From Lytechinus pictus (Eukaryota > Echinodermata > Echinoidea > Temnopleuroida > Toxopneustidae), in the NCBI RefSeq assembly GCF_037042905.1, contig NC_087258.1, positions 4,814,501 through 4,878,500 of the forward strand: a stretch of DNA of 64,000 nucleotides, written 5' to 3'. The notes beneath the pieces are model-generated. The model made no database searches. It was not told the origin of the DNA and worked only from the letters and a program-made list of their open reading frames with translations. Of this stretch, positions 37,335-49,100 are shown one piece after another (position 1 is the stretch's first letter; each line of letters starts with the position of its first letter). The position numbers were made by a program, and so were the translations under genes.

Positions 37335-37962
37335 AGGAGAATGAAACTCTTGGAGCAAGTTAGCTTTTGTGAAAGCAGAAAAATCAAAGAATAAGATCAA
37401 CAAAAGTTTGAGTAAAATAGGACTAGCAATAGAAGAGTTATGAGCATTTGAATGTCGAGATCACTAATGCTATGGAGATCCTCCTATTGGCAATGCGACC
37501 AAGATCTATGATGTCACAGATGAACAACTCTCCTTTTTTGGACACAAAAAAATACCCCAAAACATCTCTTTTTGCTCATTCTAATCATATGACAAACGAT
37601 TCATCAATTATATGTTGTGAAACCTCTGTACTTGTCCTCTCATAAAGAGAACACCTCACCTTGTGATAGACTCTATAAAAGTGAGAATATAAGTGAAATA
37701 AGTACTAAAGTAATGAGGGAGTTGTACGCATTGAACTGGAAATACGTATTTCCAGTTCAGTGGTTGTACGTGTGTGACATCACAGATCTTGGTCGCATTG
37801 CCAATGGGAGGAACTACATGGCATTAGTGATCTCAATATTCAAATGCTCATAACTTTCTTATTATTCATTCAATCTTCCTCAAACTTTCAAATTCAACAA
37901 TATGTTTCTTTGATTTTTCTCTTTGATATGGATTCAGCTGGTTTCAAGGGTTTCATTCTCCT
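37335..37962. mobile_element. TTAA-type MITE, 'AGGAGAATGAAAC' family
   Basis: The ends are AGGAGAATGAAAC and GTTTCATTCTCCT. The right side is bordered by TTAA (37,963-37,966), the left by TGAA, one change from TTAA. Long inverted arms include 'TTATGAGCATTTGAATGTCG' against its inverted counterpart near 37,838-37,858, and 'GGCAATGCGACCAAGATC' against GATCTTGGTCGCATTGCC. Confidence 0.82.
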
Positions 37963-39249
37963 TTAAGTTCAGATAAAACAGGGAAGTGAAGTTGCGCGAA
38001 AGCCGAAGTAAGTCACTGTTTTTTCCCCTTTTAAGTTTATTTTTCCCTGTTTTGGTGCATTTCAGGCCAAAACGGAATAATAATCTTTAATTTGGTACAG
38101 TTCTTTTGATATATTTTAATGAAATAAAGACAAACATCAATGAGCCCCGTCGGGGGGATTTTGCATTGTTAACCCCCCTAATAGTAATGGTGGCTGCACG
38201 ATAGCTAACCCAGGGAGTTATGAATCATAACAAAATGGCCGATCGAGACTGGGGTAGAAGGAGAGAAATTTTCGTTTTTTGAGGTTCCAGTCTGTGCCTC
38301 GATGTCAGGAAACTGCCACTTGTTAGACCTTCATCCATATAATCGTGGTAAGTGCATAATTTCTGTTTTCACAATTCATTTGGAGAAATATTTAGACCAT
38401 AAATCACGCTAGTCCCGTGAGTATGGTCAAATACACGGTAAGCCCCTGGGCTCCCTGGGTTACACGATAGCAAGCCGTTTGTGTACAAGGAGAAATTAAA
38501 AAAAATAATAAATGTGAAAAAAATAAAAACTCCTCGAAACAGACGGCTGCCAGCTGTCTACACTCTACAGACTACAGTCTACCCACGGCCACGCTCGAAC
38601 TCTCAAGTCATGACATTGCAAATTGGATGATTTTCACCGACCAATTTTTGCCTTTTTGGTCGGAATATTGGTAAAATTTTACTAAAAACGATACAAAATA
38701 AAAGTCAGTGACATATGGCTCAGATGTCAAAAGGCCTTGGCTCGCTGCGCTCGCCAACCTAATTCGCGGAATTCGCTTCGCGAATTAATAGGAATAGGAA
38801 CCTTCGCTTCGCTTTGCTCGGGAAGCAGCCGCCGGTCGCCAGGGCCAGGGCCTCGACAAGAGGCTATGCGGGCACCGACCCGCCTTCTCGGCCAGTCAGC
38901 CCGGCTTCACACAACACCAACCCAAGTCCCATTCGAATTCGATGCAGACCTCATCGAAACCGGTCTAGTCACAAAGACTTTTCTAAAGATTTTCTCCGTG
39001 ATTTTCGTATCAAAATATAGTATGCATGGAAAAGAACTGGAACTGACTACTTTAAATCTTATTTTCGAAATTAATAGACGAAAAAACTTACAAATAGAAG
39101 AAATTCAACTCAGGCTCAGGTCTTCGCACTCACACACCGGCCCGTCCTGCAGATAGAATTATGATGCTCTATCAGCTACTGGTCTCAAGAGGGCAGCATG
39201 CATGCTTGCCGCCATACGATCTTGCCGCGGCTCGTAAACTCCTCCGAAA
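37963..39249. other. Non-coding; GC-rich patch of repeat origin
   Basis: The CpG-rich block around 38,735-38,910 ('CTCGCTGCGCTCGCCAAC', GGGCCTCGACAAGAGGCTAT) shares a core with the 35.5 kb repeat in opposite orientation. The 139-codon + frame at 38,737-39,156 across it has no domain and looks like a repeat translation. Confidence 0.45.
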
Positions 39250-39490
39250 AGGAAGTAATTCCTAAATTATATGCAAATAATATGAATAGAAGTACAATTA
39301 GAATTCTATTAGTAATAATGTAGTACAAGTCGAAGAGCTAGGGTTAGATTCTGTGATTTAACGAATAAATAACCAAAAGAGAGGAAGGGGATCAATAACA
39401 AGATCATAAGGGTGGGACCCTCTTCGAAATGTACTATTAATAGAATTCTAATTATACTTCATGTTATTTGCATATAATTCAGGAATTCTA
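39250..39490. repeat. Imperfect palindrome
   Basis: The left arm (AATTATATGCAAATAATATG, AATTAGAATTCTATTAGTAA) appears inverted on the right (TTAATAGAATTCTAATTATA, ATGTTATTTGCATATAATTC). The centre holds 'GAAGAGCTAGGGTTAGATTC'. Probably a small foldback element. Confidence 0.65.
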
Positions 39491-39520
39491 TATATTATGT
39501 AACATTTTGTACAGGTCTTC

Positions 39521-40822
39521 GGGGGCGGTATTCTGAAAATCGTGTTAACTTTCGTGTTAAATATCGTGTTATCTCTCTGATTTAACACGCCACTAACATA
39601 CCCCCAAATCGGTATTCTGAAAACCGTGTTATCTGCGTGTTATCTCATTTCGTGTTATCTTCAGCTCCTCCCACTCTGCATCTATTTAATCCAATCAAAT
39701 GCGCTGTTAAAGAAAAGATCGCGCACAATTTTTAGGGGAAAAATCATTGTACGCGCGTTGACACGAAGCCAGCTGCATTGTGACATCATTTTGTAAGCGC
39801 ATAACAGCTAAATAAAAGTTAGAGCTAGTAGGGGAGGGGTGATTGTGGCAATTAAGAATGGAATATTTCAGATAGTGCGAAATTATAACAGAATGAAGAG
39901 ACCTCGATCGATGGTGGCAGGGGGAGATTATACACCATGAAAATATGCGAGAAAACATATCTATTTGCCCCCAAGTAATTTTGAAAACTTGAAAAATAGA
40001 TGTGCAATGCAAAATTTAAAAAGCATGCACTTTAAGAAACATTTAACTAGACATAGAGATATTATCAAATTGGTATCAAATCAAGCTGCTGCAAACAGTG
40101 ACTAATAGCTCATTATTTTTACCATGCTGTACTGCAACTAAAGTCTCGCAGTTCTCCGGTGAACGGAGGAATTCAACACAGCTAGAAGAAGAAGAAGGTG
40201 GGAGAGATTTTGTATTGCTGTACTGCTTTTTTTTAGACGTTTTCAATTTTATTTCCCTCCTTTTGTCTTAAATTTTTAACGATATGGCAAAAAGTAAACA
40301 TATGAGCATATATAATAATGATTTTTTTTAATAATCCAAATTAAAGATGCATTTGAAGGGTACTCTCACAGTTAGTTCCAGACAAAGAAATTGACGTTTA
40401 ATCATTGTTAGTGGAAAGAAAGGTATAAGAGAGAAAATAAAGTTGGAATAAAGAAAATTACTATTAGTTCTGCCAGACGATAGCTTTATGCCGGTCTATG
40501 ACTGTTGTTATCGACATTTCCGTCTGCTAGAAAAAGTGCAGCCATCGTCTTCCCCAACTTAACCTCTCCTTAGGGCAGTGTTAAATGTTCGTGTTATCTT
40601 TGAACAAAATTTTTGCTAACACCATTTTCAGAATACCAAATTTCGTGTTATCTTCCTCCCTAACACCGCGTATGGGGTTGCGCGTTGCGTACTGCGCATT
40701 TCATGACCTGCGCGGTGCTACCACTTGGTCCACGTGTTTTTCATGGTAACACGATTTTCAGAATACCAATCGTGTTAGCTAACACCGTTTTTGTGTTAAC
40801 ACGGTTTTCAGAATACCGCCCC
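39521..40822. mobile_element. DNA transposon derivative with iterated termini 'GGGGCGGTATTCTGAAA'
   Basis: The left end is GGGGGCGGTATTCTGAAAAT and the right end is TTTTCAGAATACCGCCCC. The words GGTATTCTGAAAA and CGTGTTA are repeated inside the left end (39,527, 39,612) and inverted in the right end (about 40,629, 40,760, 40,808), so each terminus has several repeats of the same motif. No transposase is readable in its 1.3 kb; the 101-codon minus frame at 39,707-40,012 has no motif. Confidence 0.75.
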
Positions 40823-40880
40823 AGAGGGTTAGCATGTTCAAAGCTTAAATCACAGAAACCGAGAAGAAACAGTTATTTGT

Positions 40881-41172
40881 GGAGCGTTGTGGCCCAGTGG
40901 ATTAGTCTCCGGACTTTGAAACAGAGGGTCGTGGGTTCAAATCCCAGCCATGGCGTAGTTTCCTTCTGCAAGAAATTAATCCACATTGTGCTGCACTCAA
41001 CCCAGGTGAGGTGAATGGGTACCTGGCAGGAATTTCTTGAAATGCCGAGCGCGTAAAAGCTGCTTGAGCTATTGCCAGGGTGAATATCCAAGTCCTTTGG
41101 AAGCGCATAGAGACGTTATTCATAATGTTATGCGCTATACAAGAACTGACTATTATGATTATTATTATGATA
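40881..41172 (+). mobile_element. tRNA-derived SINE, copy 2 (full length)
   Basis: A box GTGGCCCAGTGG and B box GGGTTCAAATCCC (40,933-40,945) form a tRNA-like head. The body matches copy 1, then reads GCGCGTAAAAGCTGCTTGAG and AAGCGCATAGAGACG, and ends in a TTATGATTATTATTATGATA tail. Confidence 0.85.
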
Positions 41173-41383
41173 AAAGGGCATGCATTAATGAAAAACGCAA
41201 CATAAGAATCTTAGTTTAAAACCATGTTTACTCAATGTCAAAGAAAAACTTAATAGCATGATAACAACGATAGGATATCCAACTACAATCACAATATCAT
41301 GATGAATTTATTATTTCTTATTCTTTGATCTCTATTTTCCCCCGTTTAAACGTTTGGGCATTTGACCAATAATTAGATAGACC

Positions 41384-41521
41384 AAAAGCTTCAGTCTCTG
41401 TATTTTGGTTGTTCCGCTCAACTGCGTTGGCTCCACTCACTAATACATGAATGAATGGGGATTATAGTAAAATGTCAAAAATTGTTAAATAAATCGCCAG
41501 AAACGACGGTTATTCCTGTCC
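41384..41521 (+). repeat. Dispersed repeat 'AAGCTTCAGTCTCTG', copy 2
   Basis: It runs from ACCAAAAGCTTCAGTCTCTG through TTGGCTCCACTCACT to AACGACGGTTATTCCTGTCC. The same end motif occurs at 25,892 and inverted at 49,430, defining a dispersed family of about 140 bp. Confidence 0.65.
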
Positions 41522-41716
41522 ATTGACCAATCAGCTTTCTTCATTATGTCTTTCAATGTGGAAATTTGTTTGCATAGTACCCTAAATACAAACTGATAAA
41601 ATGCCATGTTTACATATTTCTTTTTCAAACAAATATTCCAAATTGAATTCTCGACAATCTTTTCCTGTTTTGTTTCTAAATCTAACAATGATAATGATGA
41701 ATGAGGATGACCTTAC

Positions 41717-41827
41717 ATTCTGGGGTGCGTTGATAACACCAGTGCTGTATCCAAATTGAAGCAAAGAGCCGCATACTGCCGCAGCACAAGCCAGGGCCAA
41801 TGTCATGAATGTTCCGGTTACTTTTCC
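41717..41827 (-). CDS. Facilitative glucose transporter (SLC2A/GLUT) internal exon
   Basis: A 111 bp exon in phase 0/0 on the minus strand encodes 37 residues, from GKVTGTFMTLALACAAAVCG to LQFGYSTGVINAPQN. This is the first transmembrane helix of class I GLUT transporters, where 'GSLQFGY-TGVINAPQ' is strongly conserved. It is bounded by TTTTGTTTTAAG| (acceptor, 41,828) and |GTAAGG (donor, 41,716). In vertebrate SLC2A1 the equivalent exon has the same end after 'NAPQ-' in the same phase (established knowledge). The protein would be a 12-TM uniporter of the plasma membrane. The other exons were not found; the next should lie at lower coordinates and the start exon at higher ones, displaced by the many insertions here. 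Confidence 0.85.
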
Positions 41828-41995
41828 CTTAAAACAAAAATGATAAAAGTATGATAAAATCAAAAGAACATCATTTCCCCATTCCTTTTTATAATTTAAA
41901 CAGGGCTCCCAGGAGGCCACGACCCACATTCCTGTAGAGTTATACCTGAGCAAGTCTTGAATCAAGATTTAAAATGGGCAATGGCATTCTTTTAA

Positions 41996-42932
41996 GGACG
42001 TTCCACAGTTATGTTTGTGCGCATTATGATCTGCGCATAGTTTACACTCCGCGCGCTGACGTCACAATGGATGAACAGGTGATTAATTAGCTGTGGGTAT
42101 GAACTGATTTTTCTCATCATCTGCACTCTAACTGCAGATCCGATGCGTTAGTTTATGAAGCTAAAAAATGGAATTATTCCATGGACCATTCAAAAAAAAA
42201 TTCTCTACAATTTCAAAATACTTTACTCTGCAGTGCTGCCAAGAATCACGAATATTACCCCGAGATTGAATAAATGGTAGAGTGGTTTTGATATTTTCTT
42301 TACATAGATACAAAGCATTCGGCGCATTTTTGGTGTTTTAAAAAGCACATTTGCTGTAATAAAAATGCTGATAGTTTAAAAACAAGCACATGAACCCCTA
42401 TTTTTTAATGTTTGTACTTCTTAGGTATACCTTCCTCTACAACTCTGCAAATTTTGGTGAAAATGACATGGATTTTGAATAAAGTGCAGCATTTATTGTA
42501 CGTTTGCAGTTTGTTACTGAAACTTCACATTTTTTAGATTGGGATTTTGTTATCTTTTACGCCATTTTTTAAGAACTGACAGTGCCATTAAACTTAAAAT
42601 TGCAAACAAATAGCACTATAAATATATTCTCCATTCTAACGATACAATTATTAACTCTCTTGCGAAATTCGATGACTTTTTCATGTATTTTGACTGAGTA
42701 ATAGAGGTTAAAACTCATTGTAGTAATCTTGGGCGGTCTAGAAATGCCAAATTCTTTTGAATGCGCAATTCTTTAGAACATCAATTTGGGTGAACTTTGA
42801 AGCTCTATAGCAAAAAATCAAGCACATGGACCTATGTTATTTTTTGCATATTTCGAATATTAAGGTTCTAAAGTATCTATGTGCAAAGTTTGGTGAAAAT
42901 GACATGGATTTCACTTTAACTGTGGAACGTCC
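41996..42932. mobile_element. TTAA-flanked MITE, 'GGACGTTCCACAGTTA' family
   Basis: Perfect 16 bp terminal inverted repeats GGACGTTCCACAGTTA (41,996-42,011) and TAACTGTGGAACGTCC (42,917-42,932), each bordered by TTAA (41,992-41,995 and 42,933-42,936). 'GTTTGGTGAAAATGACATGG' occurs near 42,880-42,905 and a closely similar block near 42,455. A full TGACGTCA lies near 42,058. It probably sits in an intron of the GLUT gene. Confidence 0.88.
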
Positions 42933-42994
42933 TTAAATGGCACTTATAAAGGAAAGGGAAGGTGGTGCTCACTTTAGGGGTATCAAAGGCCATT

Positions 42995-43037
42995 AAACGC
43001 GCTGTAAAAGGCTGCGAGGCCAAAGCCAGGGTAACAA
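42995..43037 (+). mobile_element. SINE, left fragment split by an insertion
   Basis: AACGCGCTGTAAAAGGCTGC followed by CCAGGGTAACAA corresponds to the body of the SINE at 41,048-41,082. Its continuation is at 44,664. Confidence 0.65.
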
Positions 43038-44663
43038 CAACGAACGTAGAGGGCAGCAACACTTTGCAGTATTGCTTTTAGGAAGGTCCACTCCGCTCAG
43101 ATTTTGTGACCATTTTCTCCCAGAGCACTTTTTTGGAAGATTGTAGAGTTGATTTTTTTCGTTTGTTCAATTTTACTATTTATTATTGATAATAAGACCT
43201 CCAAGAAAATATGTTAAATAATATTATTTTAGCATATTTGTATTTTTTTAAAATTTTAAAACAAAAGGTAATCATGATTTTTGTAGTTTACATGGCAATA
43301 AAAATACATAGACTGATGACATTTGTGTTACCGTTCTTCTGCTTAATTTCGCTGCCCCTACCAACTCTACACAAGCTAACGCCAGAGCCAAGACCGTGAT
43401 GTTCTGGTCTGGCCGCGCCGAAACTTCCCCGGTCACCTGTACCTCGGTGCGCGTACTGCGCTGCGTGAATGATAATGCTGACTGCACTGCACTGGCATGA
43501 TAATCTCGACGCGACTCGACTTAGCTAGATATGGACTTGAAAGATATAGACTTGGTCTGTCATTGATGTGGCACTATGGCGGATGAGCAACGATAAATAT
43601 TCAAGGTTAGAATTTTAATTTTCACTTAGAGTGTAGATTGTAGTCTGAAAATCTAAAATAATTATGCTATATCCACAAATCCAACCCACATTTTGCAATC
43701 CATCAGGCAAGATCGAATACGACCACTAAACAGCAAAGCCAAGTCCCAGACCCAGTCTAAAGTTGAAAATTATACACGTTAGACATAATATTAGACAGCA
43801 ATTATCTGGTTCATTATCGAGCTATGTATATTCCGACGGGTCTTGACTTGAGACGAACTATCAAGGGGCGAAGGTCTATGTCACATCTACTTTTTTCATT
43901 TCATAATTTTACAAAAATTTGTGTTAGCATATGCATGCAGCCCACCGTACCCTACCTCAGCACCGACCGGCCCGGGGCGCCGGCGCGGTCATGCCAGCCA
44001 TGGCGCTTGTATAAGAGGCGGTGCTGGATTGTGTAGGCGCATTATGGTGCAGCGAAATTTAGATGAAGACGTATCAACCTCACGTATACTTGTTATCATA
44101 TTGATATGCAAAGTCATAAAACTGTTGTCACCACCATGTAATCTTTTATGAAAAATACAGGAACAAGTATTTCATATTTTTAAGCATGATATTTAATGTA
44201 AAAACATTTCAAGCAAAAATAATGATAAAGAGGAAATGAAAATAAATCAACTCTACAATCTACTAAAAAAGTGCTCTGAGAGGTTTTCGGTGGTCACAAA
44301 ATGACTTGGCTAAATCCGGGTGAAATTAGCAGACTGGTTTATTTATGACAGAATTTAATCCTGTTTTACTGAAGATGTACAAACAAATTTTGACAATAAT
44401 TTAGTGATATATTATTTTAAGAATTTGGTACATTATTATTTAATTTTTTATATATTTTTTGTTTTCATTGTTTTAATCTACTATTGTCATAATCTATTAG
44501 TTTACCTATATTTTGCTGTCACTCCGTGAGTGTATTGTATCGGATCATGGTTTCGTTGGCATGACTACCAAATTGCTCGCGCACTTCATTTGTATGCGCG
44601 TATCGAGTGGACCTTCCTAATAGCAACACGCTGCTTGTGTGTTGCTGCCCTCTACGTTCGTTG
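43038..44663. mobile_element. 1.6 kb inverted-repeat DNA element inserted in a SINE
   Basis: The ends are CAACGAACGTAGAGGGCAGC and GCTGCCCTCTACGTTCGTTG. They are flanked by direct repeats GTAACAA (43,031-43,037 and 44,664-44,670). Inverted similarity extends inward: AGGAAGGTCCACTC with GAGTGGACCTTCCT, and TTGTAGAGTTGATTT with AAATCAACTCTACAA. The 7-8 bp duplication and CA..TG ends fit a hAT-like element. No transposase frame. A GC-rich middle at about 43,390-43,460 and 43,940-44,035 contains small open frames without domains. Confidence 0.75.
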
Positions 44664-44753
44664 GTAACAATATCAAATTAAGCGCATAGGGACGCATTTG
44701 GCAATGATATGCGCTATATAAGCATGTTGGTATTATTATTATTATTAAAATAG
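44664..44753 (+). mobile_element. SINE, right fragment
   Basis: TAAGCGCATAGGGACGCATT, then GATATGCGCTATATAAGC and a (TTA)n tail, match the 3' end of the SINE at 41,103-41,172. With 42,995-43,037 it forms one SINE interrupted by the 1.6 kb element. Confidence 0.75.
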
Positions 44754-44816
44754 GATATTGAATAGTGAATCCTACTTTTCAATGGGACACATGCACTGGA
44801 TTACTGCTGGGCTTCA

Positions 44817-45142
44817 AAATGTTTGGCTCATTATGCCACTATATGCCTGTGGCCATAGGCGGCGGAAGCGGGGGGGGGGGGGGGGACGTGTCCCCCCTAA
44901 ATTTGAGGAGGGGGGGACGACCCCCCCCTAAATTTTTCGTTGATTACCTTTTTTTTTTTTTTGCTTGTCAAATTTTTTTGTCGGTCCCCCCCTAAAATGT
45001 TGGTTGATATATAACCTTTTTTTTTGCTTGTCAAAAAATTTTGGTGGTCCCCCCTAAATTGTTTGGCTTCCGCCACCAATGCCTGTGGCCGTGAAGCCTT
45101 CACGGCCACAGGCATATAGTGGCATAATGAGCCGAACATTTT
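44817..45142. mobile_element. Palindromic element carrying a nested hAT MITE
   Basis: The outer arms AAAATGTTTGGCTCATTATG, then CACTATATGCCTGTGGC, and the inverted GCCACAGGCATATAGTGG plus CATAATGAGCCGAACATTTT pair with each other. The left arm is interrupted at 44,854 by the insertion described separately. Without the insertion, the palindrome would be about 90 bp with its centre at GTGAAGCCTTCAC. Confidence 0.75.
44854..45081. mobile_element. hAT-type G/C-run MITE with perfect 8 bp duplication
   Basis: It begins CATAGGCGGCGGAAGC and ends GCTTCCGCCACCAATG. Direct repeats CCTGTGGC flank it (44,846-44,853 and 45,082-45,089). The interior is poly-G/C with TTTTTTGCTTGTCAAA blocks, as in the copies at 8,802 and 24,027. 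Confidence 0.82.
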
Positions 45143-45384
45143 GGGCAAAATGTGGGAATTATGGACCCCTACGAAAAACAGAATTTGCTGATAGGGTGTT
45201 CCATCCCATGATTGGTAAATAGATGAATAAAAATATTCAAAAAAAGATATGGTGTATCAGGCAGAATTTACCAAAAGTTGCAAGCAAGCAAAGCGAGCAA
45301 GAAAAAAATTTGACATCATTATTTATTACAAAAATCAAATTTTGTGATAGATGGATTTAATGACCGAGTAACCCTTTTACAAGG

Positions 45385-46136
45385 CCCTATATAAACAAGG
45401 TTGCGACAACAGGGGTCAAAGGTCAAATTTGAAGGATCTCGAATAGTTCCAACCGGGCCTTTTTGTCGACTGCTACCATTGGAAATGCGTGTAAAATTTT
45501 GAATCATTTTTTTTAATTATATCGGAAATCGACGTTAAGAATTTATTTTCACACTGCACATCCATATCAATATATTAGCGGCCACCTAAATTTATCAAAT
45601 TTGTACAATCTTATAACAAAAATCGTGAAATATCGTTGATTTGAAAAATGGCAACCGAGTTCGTCGCAAGCCGCAAATGCTCACTGCTGCTGGTAGCGAG
45701 CGGGACGCTGCACTAATTTTCCCCGGAACTGTCGGGCTGGATGTAAGGTTCTGCTGGCCCCCACGGGTCGTTTGGAGAGCGAGAGGTGAGTATGTACCGG
45801 AATGTCATGTGGTGCCATAAATACTAGTTTCATGTCCTAAATTCTTATTGTAGATTTTTTGCCGTAGTAAATTTAGCTGAATTTGATTTTTTTTACCAGA
45901 GCACTCAAAAACATGAATGATTTGAGCATATCTTTGTGCCTGTCTTTACTTTAGTTTGAGTTTGACTGAGTGGGCCCTTCATCATTAATTATTTATTTAT
46001 TTTTGATTTCTGATATTTAAATAGGCCACAGGGCGGCACATATCATCAACTTGGTGGTTTTCCATGTGGCCCTATTAACAAAAAAGTACAGCAAAAAATG
46101 TTACTAGATCTATTAATAATACCAAATAGATCTAAT
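45385..46136 (+). repeat. Long inverted repeat, left arm (promoter-like)
   Basis: About 750 bp repeated inverted at 50,364-51,039. In outward-to-inward order it contains CTATATAAACAAGG (TATA-like), GGGGTCAAAGGTCA (DR1 nuclear-receptor-like, about 45,414), a 22-codon frame beginning at ATGGCAACC (45,648), and GAGAGGTGAGTATG, a splice-donor-like site at about 45,785. Compared with the right arm it has an extra ~90 bp at about 45,860-45,950. A partial third copy of the outer end follows at 46,219. Confidence 0.8.
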
Positions 46137-49100
46137 GTTGTAGTAAGTCACCCCACCCCCCATATAGGTCTTCCACCGGGAGATGGCGCTGGACCCCTTT
46201 TAGACGCTGGAGGACGTTGGATCCCTTGGCTCAAGGCCCTATATAAACAAGGTTGCGACACCGGAAGTAGCCGTCATTTGCTCATGGAGCTTTTGAATAG
46301 TTCCAAATTCACCGAAGTTTGTGTACAAAGTCAATGGGGGAGATTTTTCGACAGCAAATTTCAGGTAATAACAATTGTTATTAAGAAAAACAAAATGATA
46401 GTTTTTAAAGAGAATTTTATGTGCTTCGTTTTGATATGATTGGTTTGCAATAATTTTGAATTTTAACATGCTTTTTTACTAATTTTTAATAGTTCCAAGG
46501 CGTAAACATGACAGTAAAGATACGGTATGGATGGGACTGGCAACTGTAGCCGGCAGTGCGGCTGGCTCAGTAGCCCGATATACGCTGTGGTTGTGTTTCC
46601 TGACGGGTTGGGTCCGGACTCACGACATCTCCTTTAATTTTGAAAAGTTTACAAAAATACAAGCAATGTCATAGATTTTTTTTAGCTCAGAATGTAAGAA
46701 AATATTATAAAGAACAAATAATGATGGTGATAAGCATTATCCAAGCTATATTTTTTGCTTTATTTTGCTGAGAAGTGAGATAAAATAAAAAAAAGTCAGT
46801 GAGATAAACAACAGCAAGCCTAAGGCTAAATTTCTACAAATACAAGGCTTCATTTTTCAGTGTCCGGACACCAAACCCCTCATCGATGTTCCACAGATCC
46901 AAAACAAATTTCCTGAAAATGAATCCCAAATTTTCTGAAATTCATAGACAATTCCTGGAATTTTCCATTTTGATTTTTAATGAAAATTTGGCAATAATAA
47001 TTAATACAGTGAGCCTAAATTTGGTCCAAGAAGTGACCAAAATCAAGAAATAAAACATTTTTGTTCGTCATGTCCTCTTGAAAAATAGGAACAAAATTAC
47101 GAAATGACGAGGGCAGAAATTTTTGAGCTCCGACGACGGAGCCTATGTCTGGATCCGGAGGAAGATCTAATGTTAGATCTAAATCTTTGTAAAATATTAC
47201 ATGAATATTTTAAAGTTGCTACGGTAAATTGTCATTTAATTGTAATCATGGGCGGGTCCAGGATTTTCCAAAAGGGGAGGCACATTTTCCTGAGGAAAAA
47301 ATTGACATGCAAAAATAAAAGGGACTTCACGTTCAAAGGGGGGGGGGGGGGCACACTTCTGCATTTCTACATTACAATTTTAAATTTTGCTTCTCAAGGG
47401 GCCCCCCTTGTAATTTTTGGATTTCCCTGAATTTCCTGGAATTTTTTTCATTTCTGGAACCTTTCCTGGAAAAAGTAAAAGTTTCTTGAATTGCGGGAAG
47501 AGTGGAAGCACCCCATCCTCTTGCACTCTCCAACCACTCTTTCTGTCTTGAGTCTACGCAACATTCATGTACAATGCACACTCAAAAAGACAGATCCATT
47601 CAGTTATTTGTTTTCATTTTAGACTTAGAAATCTTTTTTTTTTTTATTCACAAGAGCGCTCAAAAACTTTTAATTTTGAGCATATTTTTGTGAGGCCCTC
47701 TGTGACTGATGCAGATTTTATCTCCACAGACTCTCTTTTTAATCTCTTTTTAATTAGAAAACAATTATAAATTTCAAGAATTCAATTTAGTTTTGTGCCA
47801 AGGCATTTTTTTATGATGATGAATTCACTGTATGGTCAAAATTGACTGTTCCAAAATATCAAGTATTCATCCAGTCTAGATCAAGAGAAAATTGACAATC
47901 TTGTTGACAATCTTGTTCACCACACAGGTTACTAACTGTGGACAATGTTATCACAACCTTGTGATAAAAGTGGTGTTAGCTTAGCACTGCATTTTGTAAA
48001 AGTGGTTTAAGACCACATGGATGTTATCACAACCTTGTAGTATTGGACAAGTGCCCCTATCATACCACTAGTTGCATGTCCGGACAGGTTGGGTATCTAG
48101 ACCAAAAATTTCTTCGACTAGGCCAAGTAATTTGAAATGGTTTGGAATTAAAATCAATTCTTTGTAGTTTTTCAAAGAAACTTTAAAGGCCTAATTTAGC
48201 ATACATGTACATGTAGACCTCTACTCTGTTGATATGTATGGTGTGATAACTAAGTAATTACAAAAGCCAATGATAATACGTGCTTAGTTGACAAGATAAT
48301 CATTGATGCACCAAACTTATCTAAGTTAGATCTAAATGTAGATTTTTTTTTCAATTTGATTGTGGAAAATAAAATAGGCCCTACATGTAATTGCTGCCGA
48401 TTGATCTGTTTTGGATGAGAGGAACTACTGGATAAGCCAGTAAGCTGTGTAAGTATGATTGTTTGATTTTCATCATGATTGTAATAAGATGTGATTATAT
48501 TACATACATGTAGGGCTACATTGTGCAGTCAATCTTTCTTATTTCCTTGAAATGTTCTCCTTTAAATCTTTCATCATGTATCATTCCGCCTGTCTTCTGA
48601 CCGCATTTTGTGCAATGTTGGATGAGTTCGACTCTCATGAAGTTCCAAATTTAAATTAAGAACTTTCATTGGTGGCAACAGCATAAAATGAGGGTCAATC
48701 TCTCACTCTCTACCTATTGTTTCTTTTATTTCATATTTAGTGTACATGTAATGATAATATAGTTGGATCATGCGTTAATTTAGATAGTTTTAAAGAGGTT
48801 GTTTTATTAAGCAAATACATTTTAATGCCAATATGAACTTTATATGGCATTGGATGGGTGAGGAGGTGCCATGGCCACATTAGTTTAGTCTGCAGGCACA
48901 GACCGAATGAAACTTGTTCTAAGTGTGGCTCCACGTAAGGACTAGCACATACAATACTTGCTGTCTGAGCGAGAGGGCTTTCAGTACACAAGGCATGAGT
49001 AGGACGACAAGAACACACTTGTCGCAGCGTCAAGATTGGGTGGTCCTTTTCAGGACCAACATTTGCCCAAGAAAGATACATGATGACCATGAAACCTACT

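Noticed and set aside
38737..39156. 139-codon Arg/Ser-rich frame
   Set aside because: It lies across a GC-rich dispersed repeat shared with 35.5 kb and has no domain.
40885..40950. Possible tRNA gene
   Set aside because: It is the head of a full-length SINE with a TTA-rich tail.
48737..49090. 117-codon minus-strand frame with several Cys and Pro
   Set aside because: No recognised family; amino acid order does not suggest a domain, and no splice sites of note.
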